Program-made: the position numbers and the translations under genes
Notes under the pieces: generated by a model
Seen by the model: the letters and a program-made list of their open reading frames with translations, nothing else
Database searches by the model: none
What the model was told of the DNA's origin: nothing
In this document: positions 1 to 10,274 of the stretch, in pieces
Numbering within the stretch: the first letter of the stretch is position 1
Layout of the letters: each line of letters starts with the position of its first letter
NCBI GenBank assembly: GCA_032433765.1
Contig: JAVIAB010000092.1
Coordinates: forward strand, 38,639,718 to 38,703,717
Length of the DNA: 64,000 bases
Origin: Megaustenia siamemsis
Taxonomy: Eukaryota > Mollusca > Gastropoda > Stylommatophora > Ariophantidae
Reading direction: 5' to 3'

Positions 1-1127
1 AGCGACATATTCCAGAAGTCTCCGAACACTTATGGATAGGCACCCGATCACTTATGTGTTTTATGTGGGAAAAACTCGCGTGAAAAAAGACACCGATTCA
101 AGACTCGTACTTTATCTTAACCTTGATTTGCTCCTGCTACCAGCTTTACCGCAGCACTGCAATTATTTGCCTGTTCCCTGTAGATTTAATTAGCCTGCGG
201 GCTGAGAGGGAATTCCCGAAACATCTCTCTAACGTGACATTTTCAGCCTTGCGAGAAGAGTGACGTCACCTATCTATAGCTCCTTCAGTTGAAAACGTCA
301 TTCTATTTCAGGGCTTACCGGTTTTTTATATGCCCGCAGGCCTCAGGAAATTAGGAAATCTATATTTGGCTTTGGATTAACATAAATTTAAATAAATCTA
401 GAAGTGGACATTTTCTTACTGACGACATTGTTTTAATATTCAAAGAGAAACGTTACCCAGGTTAACTGCGAACGATCAAAACTGCATAAAGTGGTTAGTG
501 TAAGATACTTTTGTTTAGACGTTTGCAAATTTGTTGTGAAATACTTCATGAAAAATGTTTTTTAAGTTGTAAGCCGACCAAGCTTACAACTATCGCTTTT
601 AATTAAGCAAATACCATGATATTACCATAGGCTTAACACCATCATTTTCATATGGCACATGACATCAGATAGTTATATATTGTTTCACGTATCCCTACAA
701 CTGGGGTGGAGGGAATCAATTATACATACATTTTCACGAACATACATGCATCAAAAGAGAGAAATGAGCTCAATTGTTTTTGTTAGATTTCATTACAAGG
801 AAATGGGATGTTTACTTAAGATATTGAGCATCTCTTACATCGTGTACTACATTACCAAAAGAGCGATCCAGAACTTAATTAAAAGAGAAAGGTTCGACTA
901 TCTATCATTATCTGAATCTCTGTGTCTACGCAACAAATGTGTGTGTGTGTGTGAGAGAGAGAGAGAGTGCTGCGTGCATAAGTGTATACTTGTAATTGCC
1001 CTTTAAAGACCTCAAACCTATAAGAGAAAAGACTCATGCAAAAAGATGGAAAATCCTGTGGATCAGTGGGCCTGAATTGTTCATTCTGTGGCCGTGTGTC
1101 TTTGTCAAATACTGGTAGAATTAAGGA
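1..1127. other. No gene recognised
   Basis: AT-rich unique-looking DNA. A 115-codon open frame at 659-1006 runs through a (TG)n(AG)n microsatellite at about 940-967 and shows no recognisable domain, so I do not call it a gene. The only repeat link I see is the short segment at 134-195, listed separately. Confidence 0.6.
134..195 (+). repeat. Short repeat shared with the Penelope-like 3' end
   Basis: This segment reads closely like 4032-4090, with the shared core 'tttaccgcagca' followed by 'caattatttgcct' and 'ttccct'. It may be an end fragment of the same element family, or part of the sequence into which that family inserted. The match is by eye and short. Confidence 0.45.
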
Positions 1128-1404
1128 AGCCAGTGGTGGGGAGTGTTAAACATCACAAGGTATGACGGCAGTTTTACAAGGGAGGAACACAACACAATAC
1201 TGACGTTTCGGTCTGTGGCCTTCTTCAGAGTACAAGGACAACGAAAACAAACGGTGAAGCACAATTATCTATAGCTACATGATCAGAATAATGGAGAGGT
1301 GGACAGAAAAGAAGAAAGTAGGATGTTGAAAAATGAAAAAAGAAGAAAGCTACAAGAGGGGAGGTAGGATGAGTGTTAAGAAATATAAATTGGAAAGAAT
1401 AGAA

Positions 1405-1442
<38 letters not shown>

Positions 1443-2192
1443 CTGTATCACTTAGCTCAAATAACTTGTCTGTCCGCCGGGAACGAGACGAATGAATGAC
1501 CACATAGACAGGAGTCCACGTGCCGGAAGAAGGGGAACAAGAATCGTGGGAAACAAATGAGAAAAAAAGGGGGGGGGGGGCGCCAGACCAGTGTCAAAAC
1601 ACCAGTCGGGATGAAAAGATACTCAAACAAAAGCACCGGAAAGGCCTGGCAAAAGGCGGTAGACGGAAAAGATAATAGGTATCATAAAACTACAGGAGCC
1701 TAACAGAAAAGGGGGGGGGATGGCTAATCCAAACAGAGGAATCTGAGAGGATAGACGGGTAGTGAGAGGGAGGAAATACTGATACGAAGAAGAGAAATGA
1801 AAAAGGAAGAGTAAGAAAGGAAAGAATCAGGTATAGGAAAATGGGATCGGAGGAGAGGCGGTGGGACAGGAGAGAATAGATTAGTGAGGGAGTCAGAAAG
1901 AAGAGAATAATAGATGGATGGTACGCAAGAAGTGAGGCCCAGCGAGGTAGAGAGGTAGGGAACGGAGAGACTGAGGGGGATACTAAGAATGTATATATAA
2001 AGAGGAGTAGGAAGTATACATCAGAGGAGGACAGGTAAAAGATAGGAGGAGAGGCGGTGGGTCAAGAGTGGATAGGTAGAGAGGGAGTCAGAAAGAAGTG
2101 GAGAAATAGAGGGATGGTACGCAGGCAGTAGTGCCTAAAGAGGTAAGGAAGTGGGGAAACGGAGAGACTCAGGGGATACAAAGAAAAGTGGA
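1128..2192 (-). repeat. Left inverted arm of Penelope-like element
   Basis: Read on the minus strand this matches the right arm almost throughout: the TTTCGGTCTGTGGCC segment at 1206-1220, the (TA)n at about 1409-1440, the G-run at 1569-1580 with 'cgccagaccagtgtcaaaac', and the 'gtagacggaaaagataatag' segment all have reverse-complement partners at 3420-3965. Homology stops near 2192, where the GIY-YIG coding fragment begins, and near 1128 at the outer end. It contains no reading frame of its own beyond shadow frames. Confidence 0.75.
1202..1228 (-). ncRNA. Hammerhead-ribozyme-like core, left arm
   Basis: On the minus strand the segment reads CTGAAGA, then GGCC-ACA-GACC as a stem-loop II with one mismatch, then GAAAC and GTC. 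This order (CUGANGA, stem II, GAAA, cleavage triplet) is the hammerhead core; position 7 of that core is known to vary. Stem III would be very short, as reported for minimal hammerheads in Penelope-like elements. Stem I was not modelled. Cleavage ability is not shown. Confidence 0.4.
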
Positions 2193-2501
2193 ACATCAAG
2201 AAAACGGAACATCATTTATGCCATCATCTATAAGCGATGCAAGTTAACCTACATCGGTCAGTCTGGTCGACGGATCGGCGATTGGTGTCGTGAACATTTA
2301 CATGACATTACCCGAGTAGCTGGCACTCCTGTAGCAGCCCACATTTACTCGAGCGGCCATCAGGGAAAGGCTGATGTCCTGGCCACGGGCTTATTATCAT
2401 GCTCTTCTGATCACCACAGTCATCTCACTCTTGAGCACCGTCATATCGCTCGTTGGGGTTGCCTCACCCCCCGCGGCATCAATGTATCCCGGTCCCTCTG
2501 A
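2151..2501 (+). pseudogene. GIY-YIG endonuclease fragment (Penelope-like)
   Basis: The open frame encodes 116 residues. Residues 1-14 come from the inverted left arm and are chance coding; the recognisable GIY-YIG domain starts near residue 20. I see the YAI (GIY-equivalent) at 23-25, YIG at 34-36, the basic segment GRRIGDWCREH at 39-49 with candidate catalytic Arg47, His70, and the metal-binding Glu95 in LEHRHI, followed by LTPRGIN and a stop. That ending is typical of Penelope-like endonucleases, which nick DNA for target-primed reverse transcription in the nucleus. The domain looks nearly complete, but the reverse transcriptase that should precede it is absent: the reading frame runs into the inverted arm at about 2193. 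So this is a 5'-truncated, non-autonomous remnant. A CT-rich 3' untranslated region follows directly. Confidence 0.7.
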
Positions 2502-3706
2502 GGACCCTTCTTCCTCTGTACCCTTCTCCCACCCCTGTACTCTTCTTCTTATCCCACATTTATGTTCATCTGCTCCCTATCTATCAATTTTCTTTAGCCC
2601 TATCATCTTGGATCTATCCATCATCTCCCCTTCTTCTTCCTTTATCCTAATTCCCCCCCCCCCCCAACCTTCTGCGGACTACCTTTATGTCCATCTGCTC
2701 CTTATCGCTTTATTACCTCTCCTCCTCCGATGGATACTTCCCATTCCCCTTTATTTATCTACTCCCTGGATTCTCTATTCTCTTGCGTCACCACTTCTCT
2801 ACCCTACTTTTCCTACATAAAAACCCCTTACCCCCCTCCCTTTTTACCCGGTTCTATGGACTGTACGTGTCTGTTCACTAGCCACTCTCACTCCACTTCT
2901 CTGTGTATCCCCTTATTCTCTCCGTTTCCCTTCTTCCCTTCCTCCTTAGACACCACTGCATGCGTACCATCCCTCTATTTCTCCACTTTTCTTTGTATCC
3001 CCTGAGTCTCTCCGTTTCCCCACTTCCTTACCTCTTTAGGCACTACTGCCTGCGTACCATCACTCTATCTCTTCACTTCTTTCTGACTCCCTCTCTACCT
3101 ATCCACTCCTGACCCACCGCCTCTCCCCCCCCCCCTTCTTTTATTTGTCCTCCTCTGATGTATACTTCCTACTCCTCTTTATATATACATTCTTAGTATC
3201 CCCCTCAGTCTCTCCGTTCCCTACCTCTCTACCTCGCTGGGCCCCACTCCTTGCGTACCATCCATCTATTATTCTCTTCTTACTGACTCCCTCTCTTATC
3301 TATTCTCTCCTGTCCCACCGCCTCTCCTCCGATCCTATCTTCCTTTTTATTTCTCTACATCGTATCAGTATTTCCTCCCTCTCCCTACCTGTCTATCCTC
3401 TCAGATTCCTCCGTTTGGATTAGCCCCCCCCCTTCTGTTAGGCTCCTGTAGTTTTATGATACCTATTATCTTTTCCGTCTACCGTCTTTTGCCAGGCCTT
3501 TCCTGTGCTTTTGTTTGAGTATCTTTTCATCCCGACAGGTGTTTTGACACTGGTCTGGCGCCCCCCCCCCCTTTTTTTTTCTCATTTGTTTCCCACGATT
3601 CTTATTTCCCCTCTTCCGACACGTGGACTCCTGTCTATGTGGTCATTCTTTCGTTTCGTTCCTGGCGGACTGACAAGTTATTTGAGCTAAGTGATACAAT
3701 TTTATA

Positions 3707-3757
<51 letters not shown>

Positions 3758-4038
3758 TCTCCTATTCTTTCTAATTTATACATCTTAACACGCATCCTAC
3801 CTCCCCTCATGTAGCTTTCTTCTTTTTTTCATTTTTCTACATCCTACTTTCTTCTTTGCTGTCCACCTCTTCACTCTTCTGATCAAGTAGTTATAGATAA
3901 TTGTGTTTCACCGTTTGTTTTCGTTGTCCTTGTACTCTGAAGAACGCCACAGGCCGAAACGTCAGTATTGTTTTGTGTTCCTCCATTGTAAAGCTGCCTT
4001 CATGCCTTGAAGTGTTTAACACTCCCTACCACTGGCTC
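2502..4038 (+). repeat. CT-rich 3' region and right inverted arm
   Basis: The 3' region is strongly pyrimidine-rich on the plus strand. It has internal subrepeats: a block resembling 'gagtctctccgtttccc', then 'cactactgcctgcgtaccat', recurs near 2900, 3000 and 3200. The part from 2978 on pairs with the left arm. C-runs near 2656, 3127 and 3560 and a (TA)n tract at about 3713-3755 are present. Several open frames here (for example 2374-2820, 3145-3423) reflect biased composition, not genes. Confidence 0.7.
3937..3963 (+). ncRNA. Hammerhead-ribozyme-like core, right arm
   Basis: The plus strand reads CTGAAGA, CGCC-ACA-GGCC, GAAAC, GTC. Stem II carries one mismatch at a different base from the left-arm copy, so the parental stem was probably GGCC/GGCC and each copy has since picked up one change. 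The position is the same relative to the element end as in the left arm. Confidence 0.4.
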
Positions 4039-4090
4039 CTTTACCGCAGCATCTCAATTATTTGCCTATTCCCTACTGGTAGAATTAGCC

Positions 4091-4856
4091 ATGAGAGAAG
4101 ATGTTTGACAAAAACAAAACCTAAAAAACAAAATACGTAATAGCATCCCCTAGACCGTCTGACAAGACGAAAAGGGCCATATATATATATATACCTCACA
4201 AAGGAAGATTGTAATGTCATTAACTGTGGTTGGTTTGATAGTATATGTGGGATATTTGAAGACACCCTACTAAAGCAAAACAATAAACGTTAAAGTAATG
4301 AGCTCAACAGCTGTCACAAAAAATACCCCTGTAGCCTGTGTTCGGTGTGCATTGCGCGTAATTTAGTCTTGTTTCCCGCATATCATATCACACTAGTCAC
4401 AATCGGCAATAGTAAAGTGTCTTATACCTTTGACATGCTCTGTGAGACGCGCTGTATTTTTACGGAATTCGTAGGAACATATGTGCATATACTTATTTCA
4501 TTTATCAATTGTCTTTCAGCGTCGAGAGAGAAGTTATCATGTGATTTTGTTTTCTATTTAAGCGTGTTTCTACAGATTGAGGTTGTTTCATGTATTCCTG
4601 CAATCAGTCTTCTTTTTCAAGACGCGTTCTCTGGCTTTTGTTTGTGTTGCCTTTTTAAGCTGTGTAAATTGCCTTTCGCTTTTTCTCGTATACCACATGG
4701 TAAAATTGTTTACTTGTTTAGTTATATTTGATTTATAATGTACTATTGTAAATATATATTTGACTATTAGTATTGTTAACGCTGAGACGTTCTTGTAAGT
4801 TTATGTATGCCCACTTTTTCACATGCATTGCACGCATACGTACGGGTATAGCAGTA
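4091..4856. other. No gene recognised
   Basis: The stretch is AT-rich and contains a short (TA)n near 4179-4192. The 128-codon frame at 4345-4731 has no recognised domain. A few words near 4517-4530 ('tttcagcgtcgagag') also occur near 50009, at the end of a LINE fragment, so part of it may be a decayed LINE tail. Confidence 0.5.
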
Positions 4857-4948
4857 CATATATATATATATATATATATATGCATTTATATGTATATATG
4901 AGGAAATGTACGGGTATATATATATATATGTACATATATGTATATATT

Positions 4949-4989
<41 letters not shown>

Positions 4990-4990
4990 T
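4857..4990. repeat. (TA)n and (GA)n microsatellites
   Basis: Alternating TA tracts at about 4857-4880, 4917-4930 and 4949-4972 are followed by (GA)n at 4973-4988. The GA tract abuts the 3' end of the antisense LINE fragment that follows. Confidence 0.9.
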
Positions 4991-4992
4991 TA

Positions 4993-5620
4993 TTGAGTTA
5001 TTAGCGGGTCATCATCATTGCACTCCAAACATGTCCATAGGTGCTCAGATCCCCTCCTCAGCAAGTCTCGAAGTGTCCAGCGACTGACGACTCTAGTTCT
5101 GTGTTGGGTGATTAGTCTTCTTACACGCCCACTAAGTTTCTCGTTTTTGGCTGTGCCCATCTAAACTCCCATCTCTTTTATCCGAAGGAGTGACGTGTAC
5201 TCATGGTTGTCGAAGTCCTGTGTCCTTCAAACTTTCCGCAGTGCATTAATGATGTCCGCCCGGTCCATTGGTTGACCGTCCTCAGCAATAGAGGAGCTAG
5301 CCAACCTGTTAGCTCTTTCATTTGTCCGTACTCCCGCATGTCCTGGGACGTAGACAAAGTGACCTTACGTATTTTTTACTTCTGCAATGACTCTACAAAT
5401 TGCCTACGTATAAACCCCGCCTCCACTTTTCGTATCATGCTCATCGAATCACTCAGTATACAGGCGTGGGTGTAGTCTTGTGTCTCTAGCCAGATGAATG
5501 CTCTGGTCGCTGCCATCACCTCGATCGTCATTCTCCTCATGGTCATAACGTATGCACCACTGTCTTCCTTGACTTGAAAGAGACACCGTAGGCGATTGAT
5601 TTCAGTCCTTCAGAAGCTCA
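4993..5620 (-). pseudogene. LINE ORF2 C-terminal RNase H fragment
   Basis: Minus-strand translation, with frame changes, gives an RNase H-like ending: a segment like VYVPGHAGV followed by TNERANRLASS (plus strand about 5300-5356) matches the RNase H motif W-(V/I)-P-(G/S)-H...NE-x-A-D. Aromatic Trp is replaced by Tyr and the last Asp by Asn, so activity is unlikely. Downstream on the minus strand come RVRRLI, TLRDLLRRG and a C-terminus [10 protein letters not shown] before a stop near 4995. RNase H after reverse transcriptase is known in LINE clades such as I, R1 and related groups, where it degrades RNA of the RNA-DNA hybrid. The fragment is 5'-truncated, with internal stops. The exact clade is not assignable by eye. 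Confidence 0.65.
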
Positions 5621-5696
5621 CATAAATAACAATACGCTTCGTTGACAACGGTCTAGTGAAAAAGCGCCGCCATCTTGGACGCACCATGCGCACCCA

Positions 5697-5726
5697 CATA
5701 TATATATATGTGTGTATATAAATACC

Positions 5727-5766
<40 letters not shown>

Positions 5767-5941
5767 GAGGTAACCTATACAATATCCCCCACACACATGT
5801 TTAAAACCCTACTACCTGAGTTTCGGCCCGCCCAATAGCTGGTCATCTACCACGGGTATTCTGAGCGGTCCCTCGTTCATTTTCCTTCTGGCCACAGAGC
5901 TATATGCAGGGAAGACATCATTATTATTATTATTATTATTC
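5697..5941. repeat. (TA)n, (TG)n and (ATT)n microsatellites
   Basis: TA tracts at 5697-5709 and 5729-5744 pass into (TG)n at 5745-5766; (ATT)n lies at about 5919-5941. Between them, at about 5815-5845, 'gtttcggcccgcccaatag' resembles in reverse complement the motif at 6050-6065, hinting at another inverted repeat remnant. Confidence 0.8.
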
Positions 5942-6037
5942 CTTATTCTGGTTATAAATTGTGTTTTAGAAAGTTAATTATTAGATATCTATGTACGGCT
6001 AATTTTATTTATTTACCAGTGTCTGTTTTGTTTGTTC

Positions 6038-6066
6038 CTGCCGAAGGCCTATTGAGCCGAAACGTC
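6038..6066 (+). ncRNA. Degenerate hammerhead-like motif
   Basis: It reads CTGCCGA, an AGGCC...GAGCC segment, then GAAAC and GTC. The layout is as in the two arms of the Penelope-like element at 1.1-4.1 kb, but the CTGANGA box is changed to CTGCCGA, so self-cleavage is not expected. It may mark another Penelope-like 3' end. Confidence 0.25.
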
Positions 6067-6119
6067 GTTCAATAGTGTCGTCCATTAATTATGTAAAGTT
6101 TTAACCATACCATTTTCTT

Positions 6120-6440
6120 GTCTATTTTTTTGTCATTTCTCCTTGTAAATGTAGACTGGTAGACCCACTATTTTGTCTTCATAAACGTAGCATGTTTTGA
6201 TTCCTGAATGTAGCATAAATAGGTTGAACGTAGAGTTTCTTAAGCTAAATGTAGTACGTTTATATTGGTAAAAATAGCATGTTTAACTTTTGAATGTAAC
6301 ATAAGCTAACATTCTACGTTTCATTTAGTCTGTGTAAATAAATTATGTTTTTCTGTCTGCTGATATGGGCAGTATGCTTTTGCTGATAAAAGTAGTATGT
6401 TTACTGTGTTCGTGCTAGTAATATGTTCAAGTTGCGTTAT
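6120..6440. repeat. Degenerate tandem DNA
   Basis: Words like 'aatgtag', 'agtatgttt' and 'agcatgttt' recur about every 30 bases, suggesting an old minisatellite. No coding potential seen. The following 6441-7240 holds nothing I recognise. Confidence 0.4.
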
Positions 6441-7236
6441 AGAAAAGAAGAATAGTATATCTATAGGGATTGTAATTCATGAGCTAGAACTTGTGATTTG
6501 CTCCAGACAACATTTCCCCCAGATACAACTTCCCTCAATTAACTGAGCTTATGCAATCGATATGTGGAACTTCGAAGACTGACTGGTTAGTATCTTTGCA
6601 AATGATCAGAATGGTCCTTGTTAAAATCTCAGATGTGGTGCATCATTTTGAGATCACCTCAGCGACTAAAAACAACAGGACTAGTGTGCACTCTGTGTAC
6701 ATAAAGAACACTTGATAGTTTTAAAGTCCAAAAGAGTTATCCAAATATGGCCGCTGCCAAAATTGTAACGAAAAAACCTACACAATTCTTTCCAGCTCCA
6801 TTTTCAGGGTTGTCGCATTATGAAGCTATCTTACTTGCAATAAAGATGATCTGTAGACTAATTTATACTCAAATTACATTTTAAATATTGGTTTATGATA
6901 ATATAAAATTAGCACACATCAGTTCTCAGGCCAGTGTTATTTTATTTAAAATTAAGCGAAGACGAACACATTTTCCTGTGCCACATTGACCTATACATTT
7001 CTATACTTTCTGCCTCCAGTGATAATCATGAAGTTTGTAAATGAATGTTTCTTTCACTGTTGATTTTAAAATTTTGGTAAATGATGTTCCTTAAAATACA
7101 ATATAGTAGGTGAGTAAAGTATTAAATGTCGTGGTACTAGGCAATAGCGTTTGCATATGAGGAGAGAATTCCTGCCCTTGCTGTCATAGTTTTCTCCAAC
7201 ACAGTGAGGCAGGTGCCACTTTATTTCTTAGAAAAT

Positions 7237-7443
7237 AAACAGAAAATGGTATTGAGCAGCTAATCTAACAATCAAGCTTTCGTTATTGAGCAGCTAATCT
7301 AACAGTCAAGGTTAAATGTTTCGGCAAAGTCCTTTATCAGGCATAACAAGCAAACATCTATTAAACATAAAATTCCGAGTTGTAATACACAACAAATACA
7401 CAACAAATACACAACAAATACAAACAAATACACAACAAATACA
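7237..7443. repeat. Short tandem duplications
   Basis: A segment 'attgagcagctaatctaaca' occurs twice (about 7250 and 7284). An 11-bp unit 'acacaacaaat' recurs about six times at 7380-7443, once contracted. The minus-strand open frame across it (7299-7559) is low complexity. Confidence 0.8.
7316..7341 (-). ncRNA. Degenerate hammerhead-like motif
   Basis: The minus strand reads CTGATAA, AGGACTTTGCC, GAAAC, ATT. The conserved G8 of CUGAUGA is A here, and the expected cleavage triplet is altered. Listed because the layout is like that of the motifs at 1202, 3937 and 6038. Confidence 0.2.
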
Positions 7444-7749
7444 CAGCTGAAAATAAAAATTCCTTTCTTACCTAGGATGAGCGTTAAATTGGAACCGAAA
7501 TTGGTGAGTATCTTTTCTTTCAGTTTGCAAATAATTAATATTCTTACATTGCTCGTCATCGTTTAGAATTTTTTTTTTCAGAACCTATAAGGTACCAGCA
7601 CATGTCCATTGCCTTGCTCATCTTCACGTACCGTTAAGTTCCTCGTGGAAACGACGCCATAGCCAACATCAACAGTATTCAGGTAGTTTTAATTTTTAAT
7701 GTTCCCATCGTTATAGTCACCTGATATGACCTTATATTAAAGTTTCTTT

Positions 7750-8560
7750 TTGGCAATGCTTACTCTATAGTTCCATTAACATAACTGAATCTATTTATTC
7801 CAATTAAGCAGGTCTGGTTCTATTGTTCACTTTCGAAATTCTGACTCGATGGTTCCTTTCAGTAGAGCAGACTCCATGGTTCCATTTACAGTACTGAATC
7901 CATGTTTTAATCTATACGGTTTTATTCTATGGTCCAAATTCAAGGTCTCAAGCTATGGTTCTATTTAGCAAGGATATCGCTAAGTTTCAAATTATCAGGA
8001 CACCTCTATATCATAGTGACGGAGCTAATTGACCGTGGAGTTTAGTGGAACTGTACCAGGTCCTGGCTTTGTTCTGGGACGGAATGTGGGAACTGTCTGT
8101 TTTCAACTGGTAATTTGCAGCTAGACTGCGGTCGAATCGAGTGTCTCACTGAAGTAGAGGCTTGACTTCATTTGGTGGGACAGCGATTATTGTTGTGGCA
8201 TACTCACTGATCATGAAGTCCACGCAGATTTGGCGCTGGGTACGGACCAGGAAATGTCAATTTTGATCTGCGCGCCATTTATCGTGAACGCTGCACGTTC
8301 AATACAATAGATCTGGATGAACACTTTGTTGGTTGTTGGAAAGGGGGCTGAGTAGATATGGGAATATTCCTCCTGCAGTGAAGCCAATTAGTTCTAAAGT
8401 CTAAGTCTCTTTATCTACATTTAACTCTGTAATTTTATTTGGCATATCTAGTTATGTTTCTATTTAGCAGACCTAACTTCTTTCTTTCCATTTAATTGTT
8501 CTAATTCTATGTTTCAATTTAACAGGGATGAATCAGATGTTTACATCTACCAGAAGAGGC
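7750..8560. repeat. Two blocks of degenerate minisatellite
   Basis: In 7755-7990 and again in 8405-8550 a unit of about 36-38 bases recurs, with words like 'ctatggttc', 'catttagcag' and 'tctaattctatg'. The intervening 8000-8400 is unique-looking and slightly more GC-rich. No domain-bearing frame seen. Confidence 0.4.
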
Positions 8561-10200
8561 TCTATGATAGAGCTGATTAGGTAACACACATTGAAGAGTT
8601 CTAGAAGCAATCACAAAAACTGCAGTACAGTGCACTCTAATTCTTATAAAGTATAATTCATTTAGTCTAGAAACACATTTTTTTTTTCATTTTATTCAGA
8701 AGATAAAAAAGAGCAGACAATAAAAACCTATCGAAAAACAGTGAAAACATAAATTAATTTTCTGATTCAGAAAAGGGGAAAGGGTCTAATTTTAAAAGAA
8801 AAGAACAATAACTTTATGTTAGAAGCCTTTATTTGATCTGCCAATTTGTGACAAAGGAAAGATAGAAAGAAGAATATTTCCTTTAGATGTGGTTCTTTTA
8901 CACGGTACATCTTAATTCAATGTAGAAAAACAAAAGTGAATCAAAGCGTTTTCTACTTTCTTAAGTTCTAGAAACATGGATCATATTTGTTCAGCTCTAT
9001 GTCTCATCACATATCATCTTCAAGACCGATCTTCCAGGAGCCATGCGTTTTATTTGACAACTTTACATCTCCCTTTTCAGTTGACATTCAACAGAAACTG
9101 TCCAGCTTGAAAAAAAAAATAGTTATCGGTTTTAGAGAAAATAAAAGAAATAACCCAACGGCAAATTGAAGAAACATTATGTCGTCATCAACAGAAAGTG
9201 ATTTGTAATATCTGAGTCTAGTCTGTTACGACCTTCTGTCTCTCTTGATGGGTTCATGAAAGCAAATAATCTTAAATCTCCCATTTCCGCAAGCATTTCA
9301 TTCGCTTCCAAAATTGTTGTATTTATCTAAAGCGATGTTCATTCCAGCGTGTTTCAATATTTTCCGCGATATTTTCTCAAACATATGTATGTTGCTTCGG
9401 AGAATTTATTTCTTTATGTCCCGGTAAACATTCATTGAAAGGCACGCTCTGCTTTACGGTAATGTTTTCTAAAATTGAAATGTAGAGTTATTTGTTCATG
9501 ATTAAAAATTCAACAAATATTTATTTTGTGCGAAAGTGTCAATAAAAAATTAATGCTAAAGTTTCTCTTTGAAACTACGTTGTTTGTTTTTTTTTTTTTT
9601 AAGAATATTAATAGAAACATTGAGCTTAGCCCACTTTATACAGTGAATGGATTTACTGATAGCAGTCATTAACTTATAAATGATTGCTGGATCTAGGACA
9701 AGCAAACTTTATTCAATCTCAATATACGAGCAGGAACGGATCACCCAACCTAGCAAAGTAAGTATAAATGTCAGGGATTGTAAACCCGGTAATAACAAAT
9801 GTTGCCGCGATGAGACAAATGTGTCAAGTTAATGGTGTAAAAGCCACAGCTTGCTGTGTAATTGGTAAAATATGTTATCAAATATAATTTCAATGATGGA
9901 CGGCTGTACAAGGTCCTTGGACATTTTATTATCATTCTGATTATTTCATAGCAGCAGCTGATGGGAAATCAACATATGTTATCCAATAAAGCATCTACTG
10001 TAATATGTTCAGATGACACAAGCAAGTGAACATTTTATATTTGTCGAATGGTGTTAAGATCGGGCAGGAAAGAACTAAATGTCCAGCAGTCACTTCTGAG
10101 ATAATTGTAATGTTATATTAATATACAATGATAACATCAAGCCACATTGATCAGCAACAGACAGCCTTAAAGATAATCACAACACAAATTTTAAGAAAGG
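8561..10200. other. No gene recognised
   Basis: AT-rich, with homopolymer A and T runs only. The 60-codon frame at 8987-9169 has no recognisable motif. Confidence 0.55.
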
Positions 10201-10202
10201 AA

Positions 10203-10209
10203 TATACTC

Positions 10210-10274
<65 letters not shown>
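10203..10274. repeat. (TA)n(CA)n microsatellite
   Basis: A pure TA tract passes directly into CA dinucleotides. It generates a low-complexity minus-strand frame rich in Y, I and V. Confidence 0.95.

Larger units (their letters stand above)
1128..4090 (+). mobile_element. Penelope-like retroelement remnant with inverted 3' arms
   Basis: A GIY-YIG endonuclease fragment lies between two inverted copies of a roughly 1.06 kb CT-rich 3' region (left 1128-2192, minus; right 2978-4038, plus). Penelope-like elements are known for a reverse transcriptase followed by a GIY-YIG endonuclease, for partial copies joined in direct or inverted orientation (pseudo-LTRs), and for hammerhead ribozymes in those repeats. 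All but the reverse transcriptase is visible here; the reverse transcriptase has been lost at the 2193 junction. Both arms carry a (TA)n tract at the same relative place and a C-rich or G-rich run, so they descend from one sequence. Other explanations, such as a foldback transposon that captured GIY-YIG, are less economical. Confidence 0.7.

Noticed and set aside
659..1006. 115-residue plus-strand protein
   Set aside because: Ends in a microsatellite-encoded CVCVCERERE run; no domain.
2374..3690. Several P/S/L-rich plus-strand frames
   Set aside because: They lie in the CT-rich 3' region of the Penelope-like element; composition bias explains them.
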